Assembly: GCA_010645155.1 (NCBI GenBank)
Contig: CM021315.1
Coordinates: 1,539,797-1,603,796, forward strand
DNA length: 64,000 nt
Direction: 5' to 3'
From: Tigriopus japonicus
Taxonomy: Eukaryota; Arthropoda; Copepoda; Harpacticoida; Harpacticidae
Shown: in pieces, positions 12,502-41,221 of the stretch
Numbering within the stretch: position 1 is the first letter of the stretch
Layout: the number at the start of each line of letters is the position of its first letter
Made by a program: the position numbers and the translations under genes
Notes under the pieces: model-generated
Told to the model about the DNA's origin: nothing
The model's database searches: none
What the model saw: only the letters and a program-made list of their open reading frames with translations

Positions 12502-12512
12502 CTAGGAAAAGT
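12502..12512 (-). promoter_or_regulatory. Candidate acceptor overlapping the MOZART-like stop codon, before POLE4
   Basis: Minus strand reads ACTTTTCCTAG followed by TCGTCG and the POLE4 ATG. The AG at 12503-12502 is also the end of the upstream TAG stop codon. A short pyrimidine tract plus AG directly before the start codon resembles a 3' splice site. Use in trans-splicing is inferred. Confidence 0.4.
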
Positions 12513-12705
12513 CTTGCGGGGCACACTTGCTCAGGTCTTTGAGAAGAGCCACGATATGTCCAGAAGGGATGCCCAGGTTGCAGAGCTTCCAAATGGCCAA
12601 AAAGGTTTTATTGTCCAATTTCAGCCCACACTGATTGTACAAGGCCAAAATTCGGAGTTGCTCGGCACTCAGAGGGCTCTTGATGGTGATGGCACGACGG
12701 TCCAT
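12502..12705 (-). CDS. MOZART-family gamma-tubulin complex adaptor (small protein)
   Basis: 67-aa frame with an ATG start at 12705. The core LSAEQLRILALYNQCGLKLDNKTFLAIWKLCNLGIPSGHIVALLKDLSK is a three-helix pattern. It matches the small MOZART proteins: the GxxLDxxTF...LCxxGI...LLKxL spacing resembles both MZT1 and MZT2. By family knowledge these bind N-terminal extensions of gamma-tubulin complex proteins and help recruit gamma-TuRC to microtubule-organising centres. I cannot decide between MZT1 and MZT2 without alignment. It lies 78 nt after the methyltransferase stop. A clear acceptor-like TTTTCTTTCAG ends 31 nt before its ATG, and POLE4 starts 6 nt after its stop. Confidence 0.7.
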   Translation of the reverse strand: MDRRAITIKSPLSAEQLRILALYNQCGLKLDNKTFLAIWKLCNLGIPSGHIVALLKDLSKCAPQDFS

Positions 12706-12736
12706 GAAGTTGCACTCAAGCGTTGGAGGTTAGGCC

Positions 12737-12749
12737 CTGAAAGAAAATA
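12737..12749 (-). promoter_or_regulatory. Strong 3' splice-site-like sequence before the MOZART-like gene
   Basis: Minus strand ATATTTTCTTTCAG, with AG at 12738-12737, lies inside the 78-nt spacer after the methyltransferase stop codon and 31 nt before the next ATG. It is a textbook acceptor placed where no cis-intron is needed, which fits trans-splicing of a downstream operon gene. The role is inferred. Confidence 0.5.
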
Positions 12750-12783
12750 TCTATAAGTGTAAGAAAACCACAGTGGGGTAAGA

Positions 12784-14148
12784 CTAGTCCAGTTTGGTGG
12801 CCACTAGAACCTTATTACGGGGCGATATATTGGAGCAAAACAATTCAAAGAGAGAGACATTGGTCATTCCGTTCTCTCGCAGAAATTCTACGAGATCCCA
12901 CAAGATACAATTTTCTAACAGCAATTGAAAGCTCAACTGCAGACCGGTCAACTTCTCGAGCAAGGGGAAGGTTGGCTCATGAGACAGAACCCAGCTCCGC
13001 AAGTCAACGGGATCAAAACCACGATCGGATTTCAATTCAAAACGACTCAAAAGCGCTTTCAAAGCACCGCCCACTGTTCTTGGGGAATCACTCTTGCGGT
13101 AGCCTCTCCGAGTCCGCTTGCTTAGTGTCTCACCACGTTGGCTGACCCAGGTCTGAACGGCGGCTCTCACTCCGAATTGAACCTGGTGAGCCTCATGCTC
13201 GGACTCGGTCTGATTCAACCATCGGCCAACAGACGTCTGGGCGGCTAAGCGTCGAGCAAAATGACTTTGAAGAATAGATGGGCGACCATTTGCCGAACTG
13301 GCCTTGGATAAATGCAAATTGGGCGACTCCGGACCAATTTGATGATAACAACAAGGCACTAACGTGATCATACGGAGGTTAGGTAGTTGCAAGAAAAACC
13401 GCAGTAAATTAGGGGTTAGGTCTCCGCAACAATGAAGCCCAATTAACGCTAAAGGCTCATCAGTTTCGTCAAGAAAATCAGCCAAACACGCCCGTAAGTC
13501 AGCAACGTTGGCAATGAAGGCTTTTTCAACCCGAAAAGTCGCCGGGTTCAAATCCGTGGTGCGCAATCGAGCTCGTTCCACGTGGGACGAGTTGCCCTCA
13601 ATGGCTAAAACGGACAAGCCCCATTGACGAATCAAGATCTCGTCCAAATACGACAAACCCGATCCAACATCGACGACTTTGCGCAAACTCTGTTTCTGGC
13701 AAGACTGTCCAATCAATAGCGAGAGTCGCACGATTTCGTGGCGTTTCTTGGCCGGAATCCTATCATTATGGAGAACCCTCGGACCGATTACTCTAGACAG
13801 CTCTCTTTCGAGAAAGGATCCGGATAAGTGGGCGCGAAATTGAGTCTCGAGACGTAGCCGATTGCGAAAAAAGTTCAAAATGTCCTCGGGGACATCAAAG
13901 TTTGCTCGCTCGTCATTCGACCAATTTTGTCGTTGAATCGCCGCTTTTAATTCCTGTAAAGACACGCGATTCAGCCAACGGCTCCAAGACTCGGGCATCT
14001 CTCCGCATCGCGTCAAAATCTCCACATTAGAAAAGCCAAATAACCATTCGAACTGACCTAACCAAGTTAGCGTCTCGGGTAACAGTTCTCGCATCGGGAC
14101 CTGGGCGGAAGGTGCCTTTGGGCGGAGCAAGGCTTCCGAATGAATCAT
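12784..14148 (-). CDS. METTL25/RRNAD1-like methyltransferase
   Basis: 454-aa single-exon frame starting at ATG 14148. The N-terminal block TLTWLGQFEWLFGFSNVEIL...MPESWSRWL resembles the METTL25B (RRNAD1) N-terminus. A SAM-binding motif I is visible as VVDVGSGLSYLDEIL (about residue 160), with an acidic residue in LAIEGN at the expected end of strand 2. GLHCCGDLTPNLLRFF (about 237) and LVPCCYHQIG (about 262) are family-typical blocks. The family belongs to class I SAM methyltransferases; its substrate is poorly defined, and I do not assign one. It is the first gene of the four-gene minus-strand string and so would supply the promoter. Single-exon structure is unusual next to the multi-exon genes around it. 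Confidence 0.8.
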   Translation of the reverse strand: MIHSEALLRPKAPSAQVPMRELLPETLTWLGQFEWLFGFSNVEILTRCGEMPESWSRWLNRVSLQELKAAIQRQNWSNDERANFDVPEDILNFFRNRLRLETQFRAHLSGSFLERELSRVIGPRVLHNDRIPAKKRHEIVRLSLLIGQSCQKQSLRKVVDVGSGLSYLDEILIRQWGLSVLAIEGNSSHVERARLRTTDLNPATFRVEKAFIANVADLRACLADFLDETDEPLALIGLHCCGDLTPNLLRFFLQLPNLRMITLVPCCYHQIGPESPNLHLSKASSANGRPSILQSHFARRLAAQTSVGRWLNQTESEHEAHQVQFGVRAAVQTWVSQRGETLSKRTRRGYRKSDSPRTVGGALKALLSRFELKSDRGFDPVDLRSWVLSHEPTFPLLEKLTGLQLSFQLLLENCILWDLVEFLRENGMTNVSLFELFCSNISPRNKVLVATKLD

Positions 14149-16269
14149 GGTTCATCGCGATCGGATCGGGATTGGAAGACGAGGATCGATTTGGCCATCC
14201 ATAGAGGCGATTACCGCTCATTCGTAGTTTGGCGCTTCAAACTTCATCATACCTGGACTAATGGTTGGATGTGGGTGGGGATTGGATTGAACGCGAGAAC
14301 GAAGTGTTCATTCATTCAGGTAAGCTCAGGCTGACAGACTCAAGTTCCCTCCTAAATTGTGGTCGCAGGCTGTTTCGCAACAACAAGAAGATTCATGGGA
14401 ATGTTGATAAACATGGACACAGGGCTGCCGGATTCAAAACAGGGATGACCGTGGATAAGGCAAATGTCAAGAAATATGGCTAGAGTTGATTTTATATCAG
14501 TGAGGCGATATCATAAAGCCAAATAAAAAACTAAGAAATCAAATCGTGATTCAACATTAATTGATAAGAAGGCTTGTAAGCAAATATGCCTGACGCGGGA
14601 CCCTCAATTTGGCCGCCCTGGATATTTTCCATGGGCTCGTTTCTCTGACATATTCAAGTGTGGCTGGTTGAGACATTTTATGATGGGTCTTTGAATCAAA
14701 GTTATCACAAATACATAGTGAGAACATTTTTATGTGCCTCCTTTCTTAGGAGTGTTTTGGTCATCAATTTGACGACCTTTATTGTCTGCTCTATTTTGCA
14801 AATTATTCACTTTAGGTTTTGTTAGTACTCCATTTCCCGTGAGTTCGAATCACCTTGATTTGCCGCGAAAGTTGGCCCGGCTCCAAGGGAATCCGAACCG
14901 GGCTGCCTCTGCCCAGAAGAATATTCTGGCAGCTCCGGCTGAAAAGCAGACATGGAAGCAACAGGCGAGCACTCTCATTCTCACCTGCCGTCTTTCAGCT
15001 GAAACAATCAGGCTGTTTCTGCTACTGCTGATTCCAACCCACCAATAGGTAGGCCAGGTAGGTGAACCTTAAGGCTTCGAGACAGGAAAAAAACTGTGTA
15101 TTCCGTCTGCTGCCTGATGATGATGATGATGATGACAGAAATGGGGAGGAGGATTTCTCTCCAGTGTAGCCAGTTTGTCGCGAGTAAGGTCACTACGACA
15201 ACCAAGACATTAGACGCTCCGGTTCAATTCAATCGCTCTATCGAAATCGTACCAAATTTGAAAGGCAGCCTAAACAACGGCACAAAATTAAAGTGTGTGA
15301 CTACAAGGACCCTCGTCTCTATTAAAGAATGTGGCATCCCTGAAGCATTGGTCTGGCAAGCCAGTGGAGTCGAATCGACCTCTGGGAGAAGTGAACTGAA
15401 TGACGTGATGGGACAGGTCAGCAGCCAGAGCCCTGCCTAGTTTACGTCTGTTAAGCTAGCCATCCAGGCCAAGAAAGAAAGACAAAAGGGCCCGTGCCAA
15501 CACGAGCTAGCGAGATCCGAGAGGGGACACCCATCTCCCCCGTCTCTTCCATCCATCTCTGTGTCTTTCCTGCGTTCGTTCCATCCATCCATCCATCCAT
15601 CCATCGGTGCCTTCAACCACCCACCCACCCACTCGAGCCCAACCGACCAAGAGGTGTTGTACTTGTTGTCGTCGTACCTCCCTCCTTGGCTCCCTGTGGC
15701 GCCGCCAGCTAGCTCCACTTGGGTAGGTCCCGCCAGCTTCTCATCGCCACGAACCAACCTCGAGAGCCCCCAGACGAGGTGTCCGTAGGGAATCAGCCGT
15801 GAATCCACCGGGGCGAGCGAGAAAGCCACTCACCCACCCACCCACCCACCCATCTACCCATTCGTAAGTCTGTCCCAACAACCATCCACTGGCCCACCCA
15901 TTCAGATAACTCGCTTACTTGACGAACGAGGCTGATGAGGGAGGCCAAAGCAGCGTGAAAGAGAGGAGAGAGCCTCAGAGCCAGCCAGCCAGCCAGCATT
16001 GGACATCCTCTTCTCGACCACTCGTTGCCTTGTCTCCGTGGCCTTCAACCTTGAGGCCTCGTTGTAGGCTCGCGCTCAAAGAACGGCGAACGGAATAGAC
16101 CACCAAGACCAAGAGTGCGTCGGGGTAAAGGCGGGAGCAAAAAAGGCCAAAACCACCTTTCCAAGCAAATAATAAACAAACAAACCCTCAGCTAGCTCAG
16201 CCATCGGATCGACGGATGCCACCGCTCTAAAGGATCGGCCACGATATTCGAGGTGAAAAACCCGGGAAC
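14149..16269. other. Intergenic region with microsatellites between METTL25-like and PKN 5' end
   Basis: Contains an ATG/GAT trinucleotide run (about 15113-15136), CCAT repeats (about 15579-15605) and CCCA repeats (about 15617-15632 and 15830-15853). The GC-rich 15400-16300 stretch is plausibly promoter sequence for the plus-strand PKN gene. The frames here encode only repeat-derived His/Pro/Ser peptides. Confidence 0.5.
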
Positions 16270-16596
16270 ATGTGAGCCTGCAGTGCGTAACGGCCTTCAT
16301 GCCAATAGTATCTTCGATTCTGAATTCGATTCGAGAGAGTTCAGGTTGCGACGGGCTTTCAGTTCCCCGAGAACTGATGCTCGTTTGGACCCTACGAACT
16401 GACCGGTCCGGTGTGATTAGTCAGTGTCCGGAACTTTTGAGTGTCGGGCACCGGTTTGAGTTTTTCGGGGCCACGGTGACACTGTGATTAGTGCTCAATT
16501 TGTGCCGTGATTATATTTTTTTTGTTCGAGTGAATCCCATTGCGTCTGCCTTGAACCCGGAGGTGACAATCCCTGTGGTAACCCGGTGATCGAACG
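16270..16596 (+). promoter_or_regulatory. Possible non-coding first exon / 5' UTR of PKN
   Basis: GC-richer stretch ending in a good donor (CGAACG then GTAAGG at 16597) with no coding potential. It is upstream of the PKN exon that has an acceptor at 22788 and holds the start codon at 22884. Position and donor fit a 5' UTR exon with a 6.2-kb intron. This is inference with no transcript evidence. Confidence 0.25.
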
Positions 16597-19500
16597 GTAA
16601 GGCATTTATCTCTAATGAATAATAACTACTAGTCCAATTAAGGTCTGTGATTCATTAAGATATATGGGCGAAAGGAAAATAGCGGGTTATTGAGTTATTG
16701 ACACGGGTCATGCGAATCCTCAAATCTTTGTCAACTCAAGATTTGGTTTTCAATGTTTTATGATATAATGTATCGAACAAAAACTTTGAGCTGACTTATT
16801 TTAATGCTCAATGGATGCTTAATAGTCATTTTAGGCCAAGTAAAGAAACATTCCAACGTAAGACAGATTAGAAGTAATCATCACTTGTAATCTTTCGCTC
16901 CAATACGATATCTGTCTCTTTATCAAACCCTTAGTTGCCAGATCATTACATCATAAGCGACGTCGCCTAGTTCGCAGGAAATTAGGCTTATGATTGCATA
17001 CGTTCAAGTGATAACGCGTTTGATTATGATTTCAAGGCACTAAAATGAAAGGATACAGTGAAAAAGCAAAAACCTAAGACCACAAAAAAAGACAAGGTAG
17101 GTTATCTTCGCACCCGCATTATCATTTCAACACATCCCCGATTCAATCACGCCCCTGATTTGGCTGAACTCTCAAGAGTTTGCTCCCTCGCCGATTGACA
17201 AGGTTTAAGGCGTTGTTTTACCCATCCCTTCCTTGTCACAATTGCGAGCCTCAACGTAAGATTATTAATTGCCAAGGATTCCCTATTCCTCACTTCGAAG
17301 GATGATTGTTTGCCAGATCGAGCCCGAATCTCCGCACTCGAATTATGTTTGTCATAGTCCTTTTCGCCAAGAGAATGTCGAAAATGAGTTTGGGGGTTAC
17401 CTTCAAATCTGGGTGGGCTCCACAGTTTAATACAAGTGCTCAAGACTACTAGGCTGCCAGAAATGCTTATTTTTCTTTTTCGCGCGTCTTTGTGGATGAA
17501 TTTGTGTAGGCAGAGAATCGTTCGAGGCTTTTGCTTTACAACACGTTACCCCCAAGGCTAGATAGAATCACTTGATCATTCTCTACTACAATCCGGCTCT
17601 ACTTTCCAGTTTTTCTCTAAGTGTATTTGACCTCAATATTAACCCAACTTTTCTTTTTAAAAGTCGACACTGGCATTTGCTCATTGCCTCAACAAAAAAA
17701 AAATCTCAATTTTTCAACAAAATGTTTCGTTCAGAATCAAATCAAGATGACGCGGAGATCTCCGTTTAAGTGAGAGTCGTTCTTGATTGAGGTGACTTGG
17801 AGGATTTAGAGCAAACGCTCCCCAACCTACTATTAATACTGTTTTCGAACAGACATACCACAATCTGGGGTTTCTAAGTTCTAGGTAATCATAGGATAAC
17901 TCCTTTGTGCTCAGAGGCTAGACAAAATTGGTATAAAGACAACTATCTCGAGGTAAACCAACGTTGCACCAATTCACAGACTGACACCATGAGAGGAAGT
18001 ACCGTTGTTCCGAATTAATTTTTGAATCCGTTTTCATCCGTGGTCAACCTTGGGGCAAAAATCGAGCGGTTGTTCAATGGCGAAGAAGAAAAATAGCCTA
18101 GTGTTAAGTGTTGCAAAATGTGTCTTGACAGTGACTTGGCCATCACTCAACTCTTCGCCTTATTTGGAAAATCACCATTCCCGACCTACAGTTCTACACT
18201 GAGGTCTAACCTCGGCAGGTATGCTATCTAGTGCTGTCTACTAAGCGGTGTACGTATGTGTGTATGTTGCGCCAAGCCAAAACCCAGACCCACTATACGA
18301 TACGTTGAGCAAAGAAGAAAGAGAGATGGCGATGGGATTTGGTACGTGGGCATCACGACTGGTATTCAAACGCTCCGGACGTAGTTGAAGAGTAAGGATC
18401 TCCAAAAATGACGCACCAGTGTAGTGTAATACAGCCCTATGAGAGTTATCTCAGTTGCTTGATGCAGCTCGGTCTTTTAACTGAAGACTTGAAAACTGAC
18501 CTTGGGTGGTCAAGTTTATCATGATAGGGGGCCGAATTCACAGCCTCTCGATGGTTGAAATTGGCATATTCCTTTGTCTTGACAATGTTGCCGTTGTGGT
18601 TGCACCTTCAGGACCTGATCCATATGCCCTAAATAGAAAGGTGTCTCCCATTCATGGCCATGTATCGAGCTGATTGGTGAATTCCTCAATCTCCTTCTTT
18701 GACAGTGTCCTCTCCAACCATACTTTCTTAGGTGTTTCGTTTTTTGGCCAAGTTTGGTAAAAATCACATCTTGTATTCTATCTGTGACTAATGTGTAAGG
18801 CCTAAAATGGGTTTTGGAAGCGGACAATATTTGGTGTTTCCTTTTTGATCAATGTTTATTTTCATTATGCTATTTTTCTATCTCTGCAACGGGTCTATCT
18901 ATTTAAACTAATCATTTGCGTTTCAAAATTATGGTCTCACTTTGTAGATTATCATTTTTGCCCTTCTTCGTTCTCAAAAGATTTTTTTGTTCCTTTGTTA
19001 CTTTCAACTGAAAAAAACGAGATAAGAGTGCATTGGTATACGTTCTGATTTTGTTCCGTGTATCTGCAAGGGTGAGAAATGTTTTGACAAGTGAGGCAGA
19101 TATTTCGATGATGGACGTGCCAATCTTGTCATTCCAAATTGCAAAAGTACCGCTGTTTAATTTTTGAACTCGCGTGTTGAAAACCAACCGAAAGGTTTCT
19201 TGAATGGACGTGCTAAGAAAAGAACGAAGGCAAATCCATGACCAGGTACCTTATGAATTTACCGATCGTCCAATGTTGTCCATCATCGTGGTGGGAATGA
19301 AATCAATCATATGATTTTCTCATGTAACAATGGTTTCTGTCATTACTATTTTTGCTTTAGTTGTGTAAAAGACAGAGTGGAAGAAGCTCGAGAAGAAGCG
19401 GCATGGTTTTTTGCCAACGAACAAGAGAACAAGACCAGTAAAAATGAGAATTAGTTCGTCTTCGCAGGGAATTGCGGCATTCTCTTTCTATTCTCTTACA

Positions 19501-22500
19501 CACTAACTCCACTACTACTATTACCACCACAGCCTCATCCTCATCGTTATCATCATGATCATCATCACTCGTTGCCAATCCGCCAGACCATTCAACCAAT
19601 TCATGGTTTAACGGCGATTTTGTCCACGAAGATATGCTCGGCTCCTTGTGAGTGATGGAGAAACCTCCTTAGGCGGCTTATGGCAAAAAAATGAGTGAGA
19701 TCCTTTGCCTTCTTGTTGCTCTCAAAAACATGTGTGTGAGGAAGAGTGAGGCAGAGATAACAAAACTGAAAGATTGACTCGCTGACTTAGTGACTGGCAC
19801 GTACTCACAAAACCCGGCGTGGGCAAATGTTTAGTGGTAATATTTAATTTCTTCCCAATTTCCGAGTCAGATGGCGGCATGATGAACTACCCTGCTAAAA
19901 TTAGCCAGCCAAAGTTTTCGTGAAGCACAGGAAATTTGAACGATGGAAGGAGTTTCTGCCTACGATTTGTGGGCTCGCTTTGCTCAATGAACGGGAAGAA
20001 TTTGGCTAATGGAGAAACTAATTCGAGTTTACGAGCGTTGCAGTCAGATGAAAAAGTTGGTTATCATGTTGTATCCCTGTCGTCATATGTAAATCTTGAT
20101 GGGCAACCATCATGATCATGGGTAATACAACCACAAAGTCTGGAGCCGGAGTCGAAATCGAAAAAAGAGAAGATGGTTACACTGCATTCACAGTACATGC
20201 GAGTTCAGGAACAAGATGAAAGGAAAGGCAGGAGAAGCAGATTGTCGATGGTTGTTGGAGGCATGATCGTGACAGAGATGAGATTGTTGGTACGTGAAAG
20301 TGAATTTTAGATCCTTTGGCCCTGACGCTGGAGGAGGAGTACGAGAGAGAAGGTTCGTCTTCCTTGTCAAGTTTGATTAATTATCCGCTCGTGATAATTT
20401 AATGGTCAAACAAAGTTGGGAAGAGAAGTCGAAAAAGCCCTAAAATTGAATCTAATGAGTACCTAAAAATCTGTCTTATCTAATGAATGACAATAGGGAA
20501 TAATCTGATATTTTAAATTACTTACAAGATTTCAATAACAGGAAGGAAAAGAGGGAGATTGCCTCATATCGTGTTTTATCGCCTTTCAAAGAATCCGTGT
20601 TTTTTATTCAAGCTGGTGGATTTTTTTTTCTTTGATGCCTATCATTTTCTTATTGATTAAGGGCACAATGAGCTGTTTTGCTCAGAAAATTACGAATACC
20701 ATTATGATGGCACTTCTTCGACATCCATTTGTCAAAAGACAAGTAAACGACCTCCTTCGAAGTTAGTTCGCGTGTGACAAGCTAGTGCAAGTATGCAATA
20801 GTATTGCGTAAGATCCACCTAGAGACATCTTGACAGAAACCGAGCACTGTGTTCGTTTATGTAGACACAGTAGACAGGCCAGTGAATGTGCCAAAATGCG
20901 TCAATCGGAAAAGTAATGCATGAAAATTTTCCCCTCATTTTAAAACTAGTTTATTTTCGAAGTCTTGATTTTACTCGTGTCGTCAATACAGTTTACATTG
21001 CAGTTAGAGCTGAAATTTATTCATTGTCGAGAAATTGGTTGTTGTTTTTNNNNNNNNNNNNNNNNNNNNNNNNNNNNNNNNNNNNNNNNNNNNNNNNNNN
21101 NNNNNNNNNNNNNNNNNNNNNNNNNNNNNNNNNNNNNNNNNNNNNNNNNNNNNNNNNNNNNNNNNNNNNNNNNNNNNNNNNNNNNNNNNNNNNNNNNNNN
21201 NNNNNNNNNNNNNNNNNNNNNNNNNNNNNNNNNNNNNNNNNNNNNNNNNNNNNNNNNNNNNNNNNNNNNNNNNNNNNNNNNNNNNNNNNNNNNNNTCGTC
21301 TTCGTAAGGTTAGTCCTAAATTAGGAGCAAAAAGTGTCTTTTGGTCGTCTTCATGTGTCCGTTCAAAAACACGCAGGCCCTTCAGATAGCGCCAAACGTA
21401 ACCTACCAAAGAGGGAAGGGTTCTGTGTAGGTTTTTTCCCGAGTTGGATCCAACCCGTGCGAAGATGTTGATGACGGCGGGCCTGAAACTAGTCGAGGCA
21501 TGGGAAACAGCTGATCGAAAGAATCCCAGAAGATGATGTTCGAAGGAAGGAAGCGCTTTTCGACTCCCATCAGTTGGCTTTTGGATCTAGTGGTGAAGTG
21601 AGCTAATTTCTGCTGCTCAACTGCTCGCAGTTGATGACTGGTGTGCCTTACCAGCATTGGAGATTCCTAATTGTCCATTACAGGGGCACCTTTTGAAGAA
21701 GTCGAATATTTTTTGTCGTGCTTTTTCTGATCGAACAAGTCATTTTTGCCAATTTTTTTTGCATTTTGGCTCAAATTTACCTATATTCAAAGGGAACAAC
21801 GAGCTTAGTGCCCTTACTCGTGCCCTTACTCCAAGGCGCTCTGATATAATCATGAAATAATCCGCCCACCTGGTTGAGAACTCCGGCAGACAAACAGTTC
21901 TTGCCCTCATCTCGATCAAATTCTGGTTCTCAGTATTGCAATTGGTTTTGGTTATGCTTCGACCAATGTGGCAGTGAATGAGATTTATGGATCGTTAGAT
22001 CATCATCATCAGCCGCAGCAGCAGCATTGTTGATGGCTCCAACACTGATTAGATGGCGGAAGTGTTATCAAATCACCCAAAATAGAGGATTTTGACTTGA
22101 GTTGGACAATCTGGGTTGATTCCGTACAGAGAATTCGCCTTTCAGCATCCCTTAAATTCGGAAATCCAGGCCAGTGCAATCTGTCTCGATGCGATTGAAC
22201 ATCGGCAAAATGGTAAAGTATTTCAAAGTAAAAGTAAGGATTTTTTTGAAAACTACCACAGAGACATGTCTATCCTTAGTTTATAAACATCTTTGCTCAG
22301 TATGAATGAACAACTAAATGTGTGCAACATCTCCGTACACTGTTTGTTTGATTGACTATCAGTTTTTTTAACATCACAAGAAAACTAACATATGTGTAAT
22401 TGCGAAGTTATCTTATCTTTCCATGAATGAAAAAGACCAATATCGTTTGGTTTATTTCACATTACCAAGTCAATTAGGTTTGGCAGCATGGGGGAAATTA

Positions 22501-22787
22501 CTTATGAAAAGTTGATGCAAAGTTGTTTCTGCTACATTCCTCCTCTCTCTTTGTCAAAACTAGCTTTCCTTAATTGCAGAGTTCAAGTTGTTTGTTTATC
22601 ATTATATAGATCAAGTGTGTACATGATGCTGGACTCAAGAGCAAACTACTTTTAATCTTGTTTTGATAGTATGAGAATCGTCGTATCAGTAACTCTTTGT
22701 AGATAAATGTGTTGTGAAGGACAAATGTGGAGCTACAAGGCCCTAAGTAATCGATGATTTGACAGTCTTCTTGTTGTTTCGTTTCAG
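16597..22787. other. Putative first PKN intron, no gene seen
   Basis: AT-rich sequence of about 6 kb with scattered short frames that show no recognisable protein. It includes the assembly gap at 21050-21295. Confidence 0.4.
21050..21295. other. Assembly gap (246 N)
   Basis: Run of undetermined bases. Frames drawn across it are meaningless. Confidence 1.
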
Positions 22788-22883
22788 GTTTTTTCAAAGC
22801 CAAATCCGAGGTCCACTGGCTCCTCCGTGACCTCATCATTGTCCTCTGGATCCACCTCGTCTCTGTCGTTGTTGTCCTTCACG
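22788..22883 (+). promoter_or_regulatory. PKN 5' UTR part of the start-codon exon
   Basis: A good acceptor TTTCGTTTCAG ends at 22787, and the PKN ATG follows at 22884. The acceptor implies at least one further upstream non-coding exon. Confidence 0.5.

Positions 22884-41221
<18,338 letters not shown>

Noticed and set aside
15437..15829. Open frames across the CCAT/CCCA repeat region
   Set aside because: Peptides are made of repeat-derived Ser/Pro/His/Trp runs; these are microsatellites, not genes.
20886..21409. Frames spanning the N run
   Set aside because: Most residues are undetermined; the frames exist only because N does not encode stops.
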